In this document: positions 34,341 through 43,335 of the stretch, piece by piece
Layout: the number at the start of each line of letters is the position of its first letter
Numbering within the stretch: the stretch's first letter is position 1
Source: Antrihabitans cavernicola
GTDB taxonomy: Bacteria > Actinomycetota > Actinomycetes > Mycobacteriales > Mycobacteriaceae
Direction: 5' to 3'
DNA length: 64,000 bases
Assembly: GCF_008297975.1 (NCBI RefSeq)
Contig: NZ_VLNY01000002.1
Coordinates: 372,001 to 436,000, forward strand
Program-made: the position numbers and the translations under genes
The notes under the pieces: model-generated
The model's database searches: none
What the model was told of the DNA's origin: nothing
Seen by the model: the letters and a program-made list of their open reading frames with translations, nothing else

Positions 34341-35192
34341 GTGCGTCGCATAGCTCCATCGCCGGTATTGATGACGGTGAGTGGCTGCTCGATGTATCTG
34401 GGTGCCGCGCTTGGGATCGGGTTGTTCGACCACATCGGGCCTGCCGGTGTCGCATGGTTGCGCATCGTCGGCGCTGCCCTGGTGTTGGTCGTGATCGTGC
34501 GGCCACGCAGTGCGGCCTGGAACGGCCGCACAGTGTTGGTCGCCGGGTCGTTCGGGACGGTGACCGCGCTGATGAACATCTTCTTCTACGAGGCGATCGC
34601 TCGAATCCCGCTCGGCACAGCGGTTGCCGTCGAGTTCGTCGGTCCGATCGTGGTTGCGGCGTGGGGGTCACGGTCGCGGAGTGGAGCGCTCGCGGTGGTG
34701 GCCGGAGCCGTCGGCGTCGTGCTGATCGCCGACGTGCAGGTGACGTCGGAGCCCCTCGGCGTCGTGTTCGCATTGACGGCCGCGGCGTGTTGGGCGGGCT
34801 ACATCGTCCTCGGAAAGCGCGTGTCGAGCAGAGGCGCTCCGATGGAATCGCTGGCCGTCGGGTTTGCAATCGCGGCAGTGGTCACCTCGCCGATCCTCGT
34901 ATCGATCGTGCTGCGCTGGGACGCATCGACTCCGACCGCGCGTGTGCTGGTGCTGGGCCTGGCGCTGGGTGTGCTGTCGACAGTGGTGCCGTATTCGCTG
35001 GACCAGGTGATCCTGCGCAAGGTCGGACAGGCGCAGTTCGCATTGCTGTTGGCTCTGCTGCCGGTTGCGGCTGTGGTGGTCGGTCTGGTGGTGCTGCGGC
35101 AGGTGCCGACCGTGTTCGAATCGGCCGGCATCGGGCTCGTCGTGGTCGCGCTGGTGCTGAGCAATCGCGCGGCGGCGCCTACGCGAGCGTGA
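34341..35192 (+). CDS. EamA/RhtA-family drug/metabolite exporter
   Basis: 283-residue membrane protein with ten hydrophobic helices in two repeats, as in the EamA (DMT) superfamily. Its sequence is closest in style to RhtA threonine/homoserine exporters: AWLRIVGAALVLVVIV, IPLGTAVAVEFVGPIVVA, AACWAGYIVLGKRV and VVPYSLDQVILRKVGQAQFALLLALLPV. GTG at 34341, 10 bases after the desulfurase stop, is preferred; ATG at 34314 would add nine residues and overlap that gene. The founder of the EamA family exports cysteine and O-acetylserine, so a role beside cysteine desulfurase is attractive but unproven. Confidence 0.88.
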   Translation: MRRIAPSPVLMTVSGCSMYLGAALGIGLFDHIGPAGVAWLRIVGAALVLVVIVRPRSAAWNGRTVLVAGSFGTVTALMNIFFYEAIARIPLGTAVAVEFVGPIVVAAWGSRSRSGALAVVAGAVGVVLIADVQVTSEPLGVVFALTAAACWAGYIVLGKRVSSRGAPMESLAVGFAIAAVVTSPILVSIVLRWDASTPTARVLVLGLALGVLSTVVPYSLDQVILRKVGQAQFALLLALLPVAAVVVGLVVLRQVPTVFESAGIGLVVVALVLSNRAAAPTRA

Positions 35193-36462
35193 CGGGCAAC
35201 GACGCCCACCCATGCAGCACACGGGTCTCGCGTCGCGTTCCCTTTCCAGCTGGTGCTACGTCGGGAAAACGCTCGAAGAAGGTACGCAGACCCACCTCGC
35301 CCTCCGCGCGTGCGAGCGCTGCGCCCAGACAGAAGTGCCGGCCCGCGGAGAAGGACAGGTGCTTGTTCGCGTTGCTGCGTTCGACATCGAAATTCGCGGG
35401 GTGGTCGAAAACGCTCGGGTCGCGGTTGGCGCCCGCCAGCGAGATCACCACCATCTCACCCCGTTGGACGGGAGTCCCGGCGATCACGCGGTCGGTACGC
35501 GCGACGCGTGCGCTGATCTGCACAGGCGACTCCATCCGCAGAATTTCCTCTACGGCGTTGGACCACAGTTCCGGGCGGTCCGAAAGCATCTGTCGCTGAT
35601 CTGGCGAGGCGAGCAGTAGGTCGATCCCGTTGCCCAGCAGGTTGACGGTCGTTTCGAAGCCGGCCGCGAGCACCAATCCGGCTGTGGCTTGCAACTCGAC
35701 ATCGGTGAGGTGTGCGCCCGCGTCCGACTTCTGGATCAGCTGGCTCATCAGATTGTCGCCAGGATTGCGCCGAAGATAGTTCAGATGCGAGGTCAGCCAA
35801 TGGCCGAACCCTTCGAGGCCGCGCTGCACCCGCTGGTACTGCGGCCAGCTCAGGCCGATGTCCAGACTGGGTGCGGCCAACTCGCCGAACTCGAGAATTC
35901 GTGGTCGATCGTGCTCGGGCACACCGAGGATGTCGCCGATGATCGCAACAGGGAGTCGCGCGCAATAGTGCTCGACGATGTCGACTGCGCCGGCGCGACC
36001 GTCGATCTCGTCGAGCAGTGAGTTCGCCGCGGTTTCTACCCGGTCTCCAAGTGCTGCAACGGCTCTCGGTGTGAAGACCGACGACACCGTCTTTCGATAT
36101 CGAGTGTGCGTCGGCGGTTCGACGGCCAGCAGGGACGGCGGCTGCAGCGGGTGCAGCACGCCGCCGCGCGTGTGTTCCTCGACCCATCGCAGTGGGCGCG
36201 GAAGGTTCCGACCCATGTTGACGACGTGAAAGTCTTCGGATCGGAGCAGGTCGTGAGCGACGTGGTGGTCGACCGTGATGAAGGCAACGCGTCCTCGGAC
36301 CAATGGACCTTGTGCGCGAAGTTCCTCGAAATACGGCGTCGGATCGGCGAGTACCCGTGGATCCGCGATCAGCCGGGCTTGCGGATCGCCCTTTCGGACG
36401 CCGTATCGGGCGGCGGCCCGCAATACCGCCTGGGTCGCCGCCCACCGCACCTGCTGCTTCAT
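35179..36462 (-). CDS. Cytochrome P450
   Basis: 427-residue soluble bacterial P450. The I-helix oxygen-activation motif is LVLAAGFETTVN. The K-helix ExxR lies in VEEILRMESP. The haem-binding loop FSAGRHFCLGAALAR contains the thiolate cysteine. ATG at 36462 follows AGGGGG at good spacing; the frame extends to 36591 but without better support. It overlaps the EamA gene end by 14 bases (convergent). No ferredoxin or reductase gene adjoins it, so electrons must come from elsewhere. The substrate is unknown; steroid or fatty-acid-type P450s of this kind are common in the order. Confidence 0.92.
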   Translation of the reverse strand: MKQQVRWAATQAVLRAAARYGVRKGDPQARLIADPRVLADPTPYFEELRAQGPLVRGRVAFITVDHHVAHDLLRSEDFHVVNMGRNLPRPLRWVEEHTRGGVLHPLQPPSLLAVEPPTHTRYRKTVSSVFTPRAVAALGDRVETAANSLLDEIDGRAGAVDIVEHYCARLPVAIIGDILGVPEHDRPRILEFGELAAPSLDIGLSWPQYQRVQRGLEGFGHWLTSHLNYLRRNPGDNLMSQLIQKSDAGAHLTDVELQATAGLVLAAGFETTVNLLGNGIDLLLASPDQRQMLSDRPELWSNAVEEILRMESPVQISARVARTDRVIAGTPVQRGEMVVISLAGANRDPSVFDHPANFDVERSNANKHLSFSAGRHFCLGAALARAEGEVGLRTFFERFPDVAPAGKGTRRETRVLHGWASLPVTLA

Positions 36463-36574
36463 CGCTGCCCCCTGCTTCGGTCTTCGCATCACCGTATGAG
36501 CTCTCTCGCAGTCTTCGCTACCCGTCTGCTCGTACCGTTGCGGTGCGCCGACGTGACGGCAGATAGTTACAGAC

Positions 36575-37999
36575 ATGAACCTTGCGAACACCAGAGTCGA
36601 GCACGATCTGATCGGCGACCTCGACGTCCCCGCCGACGCCTACTACGGTGCACACACCGCGCGGGCGGTCGACAACTTCCCGATCAGCGGCGTCACGCTC
36701 GCGTCCTATCCGGGCTTCATCGCCGCTCTCGCAGCGGTGAAGCAGGCGGCAGCGACGGCCAACCGAGATCTGTCGCTGCTGGACCGCACGGAAGGGGATG
36801 CGATCATCGCCGCGTGCGAGCAGATTCGCGGTGGTGCGTTCGGTGATCAATTCGTCGTCGACATGATCCAGGGTGGTGCGGGCACCTCCACGAACATGAA
36901 CGCCAACGAGGTGATCGCCAACGTCGCACTGGAGATTCTCGGAAAACCGAAGGGCGACTACGGCACCTGTCATCCGCTCGATCACGTGAACAAGGGGCAG
37001 AGCACCAACGATGTCTACCCGACCGCAGTGAAGCTTGCGCTCGACGGCTACGTCGTCGAGTTGCGACGGGCCGTCGCCAGCCTGCGCGAGGCGTTCGCCG
37101 CCAAGGCCGTGGAGTTCGCCGACGTTCTCAAGATCGGTCGCACCCAACTGCAAGATGCCGTTCCGATGACGCTCGGTCAGGAATTCGCCACGTATGCAGT
37201 CACGTTGGCCGAAGACGAGACGCGTTTGGAGGAAGCCAGGATACTGCTGCACGAGCTGAACCTCGGCGGGACCGCGATCGGCACGGCCCTCAACGCGCAT
37301 CCCGAGTACCAACAGTTGGCGCTGGCGAATCTGCGTGCGATCACGGGCATCGACTCGTTGGTCGGCGCGAGCGACCTGATCGAAGCGACGCAGGACGTCG
37401 GCGTGTTCGTTCAGTTGTCCGGTGTCCTCAAGCGGGTGGCGGTCAAGCTGTCGAAGATCTGCAGTGATCTTCGGCTACTGTCGTCGGGTCCGCGTGCAGG
37501 CTTGAACGAAATTCATCTTCCCGCACGGCAAGCCGGCTCGTCGATCATGCCCGGCAAGGTCAACCCGGTGATTCCGGAGGTGGTCAACCAAATCGCGTTC
37601 GAGGTGATCGGAAACGACGTCACGGTCACGCTCGCGGCCGAGGGCGGGCAGTTGCAGCTCAACGCCTTCGAGCCGATCATCGCGAAGTCGTTGTTCGACG
37701 GCATGGCGCACCTGGCGGCGGGGTGCGCCACCCTGCAGACCAGGTGCGTCGAAGGGATCACCGCCAACACCGAGCATCTCGCCGCGGTCGTTGCGAAGTC
37801 GATCGGGTTGGTGACCGCTCTGAACCCGGCGATCGGCTACGCCTCCGCAACCGCTATCGCGCAGGAGGCGCTGAGCAACGGCCGCAACATCGCCGAGCTG
37901 GTCTTGGAGCGAAACCTCTTGAGCCAGAGTCAGATCGATGCGCTGCTGTCGCCGTCGCACCTCACCGGCCGTGCGCGAAATTCGGTGCCAGAGCACTGA
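36575..37999 (+). CDS. aspA: Aspartate ammonia-lyase
   Basis: 474-residue member of the fumarase/aspartase superfamily that interconverts L-aspartate with fumarate and ammonia. Family signature GSSIMPGKVNPVIPEVVNQ holds the catalytic serine loop. GGAGTSTNMNANEV and HPLDHVNKGQSTNDVYP are the substrate-binding blocks. The N-terminus MNLANTRVEHDLIGDLDVPADAYYGAHTARAVDNF is typical of AspA rather than class II fumarase. It is divergent from the P450 gene with 112 bases between starts. It could supply fumarate or scavenge nitrogen. Confidence 0.93.
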   Translation: MNLANTRVEHDLIGDLDVPADAYYGAHTARAVDNFPISGVTLASYPGFIAALAAVKQAAATANRDLSLLDRTEGDAIIAACEQIRGGAFGDQFVVDMIQGGAGTSTNMNANEVIANVALEILGKPKGDYGTCHPLDHVNKGQSTNDVYPTAVKLALDGYVVELRRAVASLREAFAAKAVEFADVLKIGRTQLQDAVPMTLGQEFATYAVTLAEDETRLEEARILLHELNLGGTAIGTALNAHPEYQQLALANLRAITGIDSLVGASDLIEATQDVGVFVQLSGVLKRVAVKLSKICSDLRLLSSGPRAGLNEIHLPARQAGSSIMPGKVNPVIPEVVNQIAFEVIGNDVTVTLAAEGGQLQLNAFEPIIAKSLFDGMAHLAAGCATLQTRCVEGITANTEHLAAVVAKSIGLVTALNPAIGYASATAIAQEALSNGRNIAELVLERNLLSQSQIDALLSPSHLTGRARNSVPEH

Positions 38000-38014
38000 A
38001 CTTCACGCACAGTT

Positions 38015-39625
38015 CTAGAGGGTCTCGTAGATGATGCTCGATATCTCGCCCTCATCTTCGAATACCGCGCCGACGTCGTCGGCGATGTTCAGGACCGGGC
38101 CTGCGTCGTTGACCATCACCGCGTACGCCACCGTGCGTCCGCTCTTGGTCTCGATGTAGCCGGCGAGGTTCTGCGCCTCGAGTTCCAGAGTCTCACCGTC
38201 GGCTCCGGGCATGATCGTGGTGCCGGGTTTGGCGAAGACGTGTCCCTTGCCTGCGAGGGTCTGTCCGGTGTGCGCGAGCGATCCGTCGACGCCCATGATC
38301 GGCAGCGCAGACTGAAAGTCGGCGGCTACCGGGGTCTTCGCCATCGCCGTGAGCAACCGGACGAGTGCACGCGGTGCAGCTTGGCTGTCCGGGGTGCCAC
38401 TTCCGTTGGTGGGGAACGAGAACTGGTTGCCGTCGACGCCGTACTGGTCGATCAACGACTGGCGTTCGGCGGCCAACGCGCCCTGGATGGTGTTGCGGCC
38501 CTTGCTGAGTCCGAACAAGCTGAGCGCAAGGTTGGCGCCGAGATTGAGGCTGACCTTGAGTATCAGTCGCGCGTCCTGGCGCAGGGGTGCGGACTCGAAC
38601 GAGGCGACCCGGGTGTCGTCGGAGTAGCTCGTCGTTGCGGGTGGCGGTGGGTTCTTGGCGACAGCGGGCGCCGTCACCGTGACACCCTGCGCCGCAAGGG
38701 CTTCGATGAATGCCGTGCGGGCGAACGATGCGGGATCGTCGATGCGGAACGTGCCGACGAAGGTCTCGCTGCCGGTGAGTGGCGCTTTGTAACCGGCGGG
38801 AATGTCACCCGACACGGAACCGCCGCATCCCGGTGATCCGACGCATTCGATCCGGCCTTGGTCCGACAGTGCCACGGAACTCGTCGAATCGGCAGGTCCG
38901 GTGGTGATTGCTCCTGTCACGGCAAGAGCCGCGGTCCTCGGTCGATAGTCGAGCCGCGCAGGCTGGCCTGGCTGCGTCGGATCGACGGTGACATCGACCA
39001 TGTTCTCGTTCAACAGAATCGGAGTGATCAGGAGGTTGCCGTTGGGCACTCGGTAGGGGGTGAAGAGTCGATCGTCGATGACGACGTCACCGTTGACCGC
39101 ATTGATTCCCGATGCCTTCACCTGCTTTGCCAACTCGGTGACGCCGTACAGCGGATCCTGCGGGGTGAGGATCGCGGTGCCGAGTGCGTTGGCGTCGTTG
39201 TGATCGAAGTCGGTGTATTGCACGGTGTTCGCGTCGATGCGCCGTCCACCGAACGTCAGGTCGCCGTTGCCGACCAGCACCAGATTGCCGTTCAGCACGC
39301 CGGCGTCGACAGTCCCGAGCCGATGAACAGGTGTGGTGACGCGGTGGTCGGCACCGAGTGCGTTCAATGCTGTACCGACGGAGAACAGTTTTCGGGTGGA
39401 CCCGGTGAGTGCCATGCGATCGGCATCGAGTTCGTAGAGCGTCTCGCCGGTCGAGACGTCGGCCACCAGCAGGCTCCATTTCGCCTGTGCATAGCGGGGT
39501 TTGCGCAGGATCGCGGATATGGCATCGGGGATGTTCTTCGACGATGCGGTCGGCGTGGAGTTGCTACTGCATGACGCCGCCACCACGGTGACGCCGATGC
39601 CGGCGAGGAACGCGCGTCGCTTCAT
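38015..39625 (-). CDS. dacB: PBP4-type D-alanyl-D-alanine carboxypeptidase/endopeptidase lipoprotein (copy 2)
   Basis: 536 residues of the S13 (DacB/PBP4) family acting on peptidoglycan stem peptides outside the membrane. The signal peptide MKRRAFLAGIGVTVVAASC ends in a lipobox-like site with Cys19. Active-site motif 1 is S76-T-R-K79 in LTGSTRKLFS, and motif 2 is SLN in KVSLNLGANLAL. Motif 3, usually KTG, reads KPG (FAKPGTTI), which may change catalysis. It overlaps the upstream paralogue by 4 bases (ATGA), so the two are coupled. The copies clearly come from one duplication. Confidence 0.9.
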   Translation of the reverse strand: MKRRAFLAGIGVTVVAASCSSNSTPTASSKNIPDAISAILRKPRYAQAKWSLLVADVSTGETLYELDADRMALTGSTRKLFSVGTALNALGADHRVTTPVHRLGTVDAGVLNGNLVLVGNGDLTFGGRRIDANTVQYTDFDHNDANALGTAILTPQDPLYGVTELAKQVKASGINAVNGDVVIDDRLFTPYRVPNGNLLITPILLNENMVDVTVDPTQPGQPARLDYRPRTAALAVTGAITTGPADSTSSVALSDQGRIECVGSPGCGGSVSGDIPAGYKAPLTGSETFVGTFRIDDPASFARTAFIEALAAQGVTVTAPAVAKNPPPPATTSYSDDTRVASFESAPLRQDARLILKVSLNLGANLALSLFGLSKGRNTIQGALAAERQSLIDQYGVDGNQFSFPTNGSGTPDSQAAPRALVRLLTAMAKTPVAADFQSALPIMGVDGSLAHTGQTLAGKGHVFAKPGTTIMPGADGETLELEAQNLAGYIETKSGRTVAYAVMVNDAGPVLNIADDVGAVFEDEGEISSIIYETL

Positions 39626-41211
39626 TTTTCGAACGCCTGCTGAATTGCGGCTGCCACCATCGCGACGTCGTCACCCGCATCGTGGAGGCCGGTCAGAACG
39701 TCCGGATAGGTGCCGCCGCTCATCGACAGACCGAACACCAAGTTCTTGCCGTTGTCCCTTACGAGATAGCCCGCCAGGCTTTGCACGTTGAACAGCGCGC
39801 GGCCCGTTGCGGGGTCCACTGCGGCACTCGTCCCGGTCTTGGCCAGCACCTTGCCCTTGGCGGGACTGTCCGCGCCGGACGACGCCAGCGATCCGGTGAC
39901 GCCCAGAATGGGCTGGCCTGCAACGAAATCCGGTCCCCAGCTCTGGCCGGCCGCCCACTGCATCCACGCCGCCATCTGCTTGGGGGTGGTCGAAGCAGGA
40001 TCGGCACCTTGCCCGTCGACCAAGACCACCTCGTTGGAGTTCAGCCCGGCCATCTCGACTTCGTCGCGGATGGTTTTCAATCCCGCTGTGCAGTCGGTGG
40101 ATCCGGCTTCGACGGCGAGGAGACACATCATCGCATTGGCGCCGGTGTTGTAGCTGGTCTCCAGGATCATCGATCCGAAGGCTTTCATCGTCGGCGATTG
40201 GAACGCTGCCACTTGTCGATCGGCCGGATAGCTTGTGGGCGCGGGCAACCCGGCCTCGTTGTTGGAACTCAGAGCCGGAGCGGCGACGGTGACACCTGCA
40301 CGTCCGAGAGCTTCGACGAACAACGTCCGTGCCCACGATGCCGCGTCGGGAATCCGATAGATCGTCGCGGCAGGCTTTCCTGGCGCGACAGTTCCGGTGA
40401 CGACGATATGGCGGGGGTCGTTCGGATCGGCTGCGACCTGCAAGCCGGTCGCCGTGTCGGCCGTCGTCACCTTCGACTCGACGGTGAAGGCGGACGTCTG
40501 CGGCGTCGTCGCTATCGATGCGAGTTGCCCGACATCGCCTGGTGTGACGTCGATATCGAGAATGTTGTCGTTGACGAATATGGGCGGAACGAGACCTTCC
40601 TGACCCTTGAAGGTCTCCCAGATGCGGGTGTCGATCACCACGTCGCCGTCGATTCTGGTGATGCCCTTCGCAGCGACCTGGTGGGCGAGGTCGTTCAGTC
40701 CGGCGAGCGGGTCGTCGGCGACTTTCGTTGTGTTGGGGGCGATGTCGCCGTAGACGTGATCGACGCTGGTTGCGGTGAAGGTGTGATCGACCTTGCCTTG
40801 CAGCGCGCCTCGGCCGCCGAGCGTCAGATCACCCGACGCGACCAGCACCAGGTTGCCCGAGACCGTGCCTGCGACCGTCGGCGCCGATGCGTATACCGGT
40901 GTGGTGAGGCGGGTTTCGGTTCCGAGGGTGTCGTAGACCGTCCCGATCGTGAACTCCTTGGCAGTGGATCCGGTGAACACCAGCTGGTCGGGTGCGTTGG
41001 CGAGCACAGCCTTTCCGGTGTTGGGATCGGCGACGTAGTAGAGCCACCGCGCGCCCGCATATGCGGGCTTTGCCATGATCTGCCTGGCTGCGTCGGGCAG
41101 TGATCCGATTGTTCCGGTGGGGGAGTCGGCCTTGTCGGATTGGGTTGTGCATGCCGCGAGTGATGCCAGCAGGATGACGACCGGGACGAGAGCGCGAATT
41201 CCGGATCTCAC
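39622..41211 (-). CDS. dacB: PBP4-type D-alanyl-D-alanine carboxypeptidase/endopeptidase lipoprotein (copy 1)
   Basis: 529-residue S13-family protein. A lipoprotein signal (RALVPVVILLASLAAC, Cys21) is followed by motif 1 S82-T-A-K85 in FTGSTAKEFT. Motif 2 is SYN in ETSYNTGANAM and motif 3 an intact KTG in VLAKTGTSAAV. It should trim D-alanine or cut cross-links in the cell wall from the outer face of the membrane. GTG at 41211 is chosen over longer frames because AAGGAG lies 8 bases upstream and the signal peptide starts there. The second copy follows with a 4-base overlap. Confidence 0.92.
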   Translation of the reverse strand: MRSGIRALVPVVILLASLAACTTQSDKADSPTGTIGSLPDAARQIMAKPAYAGARWLYYVADPNTGKAVLANAPDQLVFTGSTAKEFTIGTVYDTLGTETRLTTPVYASAPTVAGTVSGNLVLVASGDLTLGGRGALQGKVDHTFTATSVDHVYGDIAPNTTKVADDPLAGLNDLAHQVAAKGITRIDGDVVIDTRIWETFKGQEGLVPPIFVNDNILDIDVTPGDVGQLASIATTPQTSAFTVESKVTTADTATGLQVAADPNDPRHIVVTGTVAPGKPAATIYRIPDAASWARTLFVEALGRAGVTVAAPALSSNNEAGLPAPTSYPADRQVAAFQSPTMKAFGSMILETSYNTGANAMMCLLAVEAGSTDCTAGLKTIRDEVEMAGLNSNEVVLVDGQGADPASTTPKQMAAWMQWAAGQSWGPDFVAGQPILGVTGSLASSGADSPAKGKVLAKTGTSAAVDPATGRALFNVQSLAGYLVRDNGKNLVFGLSMSGGTYPDVLTGLHDAGDDVAMVAAAIQQAFEK

Positions 41212-41314
41212 AGGCCCACTCCTTCGACGAACTGCGGCCCCGACCGGACGACACAAGAATTCTCTACCCAATTGCGATACGTGACCAGAGCCGTGCGGGA
41301 AGCGCATGATGAAT

Positions 41315-41345
41315 TTGACCTTGCCCTCGGGGCAGGGCGCACGGT
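41315..41345 (+). promoter_or_regulatory. MerR-type promoter with dyad in a 19-base spacer
   Basis: A -35 box TTGACC (41315-41320) and a -10-like CACGGT (41340-41345, with the key A and T) are separated by 19 bases. The spacer holds the dyad CCTTGCCC-TCG-GGGCAGGG (41319-41337, one mismatch). Over-long spacers with a central dyad are the mark of MerR-controlled promoters. It lies 41 bases before the MerR gene, implying autoregulation. Confidence 0.7.
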
Positions 41346-41385
41346 GATGGAGCCGGACAAGTCGTCCGGTTCGAGGAGGCAATGA

Positions 41386-42204
41386 ATGGGCTGGCTGAGT
41401 ATCGGCGAGTTCTCGGCCAAATCGCATCTGTCCGCGAAGGCGCTACGCCTGTACGACCGGCTGGACCTGCTGACGCCGCAACGCGTCGACCCGCACACCG
41501 GGTATCGGTGGTACGTCGTCGAGCAGCTCGAGCGAGCGCGACGGGTGTCGATGCTGAGGCGGCTGGATATGCCGTTGGCGCAGATCCGTGAGGTGTTGGA
41601 CCTTCCCGACGCCGAGGCGGCCGACGCGGTCGGCGACTTCTGGTGTCGCCGCGAAGCGGACGTTGCGTCGCAGCGGGCGCTCGCTCAGCTGCTCCTCGAC
41701 ACGTTGAAGGATACGGAGTCCGACATGTACGAAGTATCGACGCGACCGGTTCCCACCAGGGCACTCGTGAAGATCGGGCGGCACCTTGCGGCCGACGACA
41801 TCGCCCCGTTCATCCGAGAAATGATCTCGATCCTGACGCCGGACAAGGTCGCGCCACTGGGCGGCCAGGCCGGGCGGCCGTTTCTTCGGTTCCACGCCGA
41901 AGTCAGCCGCGACTCCGACGGGCCGGTCGAGTTCTGCCTACCATTGTCCGATGTTCACGGCGCAGACCGCGTCCGCGACCAGCTGCCGGAAGCCCGAGTG
42001 AACGAAGAAGCCGGCGGAACAGAGGCATATCTGACGGTGCCCAAGTCCGATCTGCACAGCACAGTCGGTTTCGAGACCTTGCACAACTGGGTGCAGAAAA
42101 ACCGGCCCGATGTGACGTGGGTGCCCCAGCAGATCTTCCTCCTCGACCCCGAATCTGCAGGCCCCGACGACGCCGTCGTGGAGATCTCCGCAATGGTCGA
42201 CTGA
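41386..42204 (+). CDS. MerR-family regulator with GyrI-like effector domain
   Basis: 272 residues. The N-terminal MerR domain reads SIGEFSAKSHLSAKALRLYDRLDLLTPQRVDPHTGYRWY, followed by a coiled-coil dimerisation helix. The C-terminal region (about 110-272: VSTRPVPTRALVKIGRHLA ... GTEAYLTVPKSDLHSTV) is GyrI/BmrR-like and should bind a hydrophobic cation or drug. It probably activates its own promoter with the 19-base spacer just upstream. The SDR gene 42 bases downstream may be a target. Confidence 0.88.
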   Translation: MGWLSIGEFSAKSHLSAKALRLYDRLDLLTPQRVDPHTGYRWYVVEQLERARRVSMLRRLDMPLAQIREVLDLPDAEAADAVGDFWCRREADVASQRALAQLLLDTLKDTESDMYEVSTRPVPTRALVKIGRHLAADDIAPFIREMISILTPDKVAPLGGQAGRPFLRFHAEVSRDSDGPVEFCLPLSDVHGADRVRDQLPEARVNEEAGGTEAYLTVPKSDLHSTVGFETLHNWVQKNRPDVTWVPQQIFLLDPESAGPDDAVVEISAMVD

Positions 42205-42246
42205 CACGGTTACTGTGGTCGTACCGACGGCCAGGGGGACCTACGC

Positions 42247-43206
42247 ATGGCAAGTGTGCTCATCACGGGTGGTCATTCCGGTATCGGGCTCGAATGCTCC
42301 AGAAGCCTGGCGGCGCAGGGATACAACGTCGTTCTTGCTGGGCGGAGCCTGGCTCGGATGGAGTCGGTCGCCGACGAGCTTCGGACCGCGCACGGCGTGC
42401 ACGTCGGCATGGTCGAGATAGACACATCGTCGTTGGCGTCGGTGCGCAGCGCGGCCGCCCATTGCCGATCGATGGTCGAGGACGGTGAGATCGACTCGTT
42501 GGTCGCGGTGATCTGCAACGCGGGCGGCCGGTTCGACGGTCCGGAGCGATACAGCCCAGAAGGCTACGAGCTCACGTTCGCGACGAACTGCCTCGGGCAC
42601 TTTCTGCTCGTGGAACTGCTGTGTCCGGTGGTCGCGGCCGATGGCCGATTCGTGTTCACAGCGAGCGGAACCCACGACCCGGACACGATGGACGGAAAGT
42701 TGGTCGGCGCGGCGGTCGAGCCGAATGCCGTCGCACTGGCCAACGACGGGAAGGACGGAGCGAAGGCTCTGTCGGCGGGGAAGCGCTACTCGACGTCCAA
42801 ATTGTGTGACGTCCTGTATGCGTACGAACTTGCCCGGCGGCTCGATCGCGCGGGCAGTTCGATCACTGCCATCGCGTTCGATCCCGGCGCCATCCCCGAC
42901 ACGGGTTTTCTGCGCGACATGCCCAAGGCTGTGCAGTGGATTGCGAAGAGTCGACCGATGGGGTGGCTCGAAAAGCGCATCGGTGTGACGACCTCGACCG
43001 CCGAGTTCTCGGGCGCAGCGCTGGCCGAGGTTGCCGTTGATCCGAAGCACTCGAGCGGCTCCTACCTGCAGGCGAAAGAGGGCAGGCTGTCGAAGCGGCG
43101 ATCGTCGACGGTGTCCTATGACGAGGGTCGTGCGGCCGCGTTGTGGAACGACTCCAAGCAACTCGCAGGCCTACGATCAGACGAGGAGCCGGCCGAATTG
43201 CGTTGA
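42247..43206 (+). CDS. Short-chain dehydrogenase/reductase (protochlorophyllide-reductase-like)
   Basis: 319-residue SDR. The NAD(P)-binding motif is LITGGHSGIGLECSRSLAAQG, with arginine in VVLAGRSLARM favouring NADPH. The VICNAGGRFDG strand follows, then catalytic YSTSK (in KRYSTSKLCDVLYAYELARR). Length and the long C-terminal extension resemble the protochlorophyllide-reductase/WW-oxidoreductase-like branch. ATG at 42247 has a GGGGGA ribosome site. It lies downstream of the MerR gene and may share its transcript. The substrate is unknown. Confidence 0.88.
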   Translation: MASVLITGGHSGIGLECSRSLAAQGYNVVLAGRSLARMESVADELRTAHGVHVGMVEIDTSSLASVRSAAAHCRSMVEDGEIDSLVAVICNAGGRFDGPERYSPEGYELTFATNCLGHFLLVELLCPVVAADGRFVFTASGTHDPDTMDGKLVGAAVEPNAVALANDGKDGAKALSAGKRYSTSKLCDVLYAYELARRLDRAGSSITAIAFDPGAIPDTGFLRDMPKAVQWIAKSRPMGWLEKRIGVTTSTAEFSGAALAEVAVDPKHSSGSYLQAKEGRLSKRRSSTVSYDEGRAAALWNDSKQLAGLRSDEEPAELR

Positions 43207-43335
43207 CATCCGGCCGGACTTGCAACTGCCGCAATCATCTCGCTACCGACCAAACTGCGCAGAATGTCCCGGTTCTCGGCGCGTCTTATCAGCGTTCGGT
43301 TGGCTATTCCTCGCGTCACGCGCCAGTATGTGCTG

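Noticed and set aside
32969..34579. 536-codon reverse ORF opposite the cysteine desulfurase
   Set aside because: Runs across two real genes on the other strand and has no domain.
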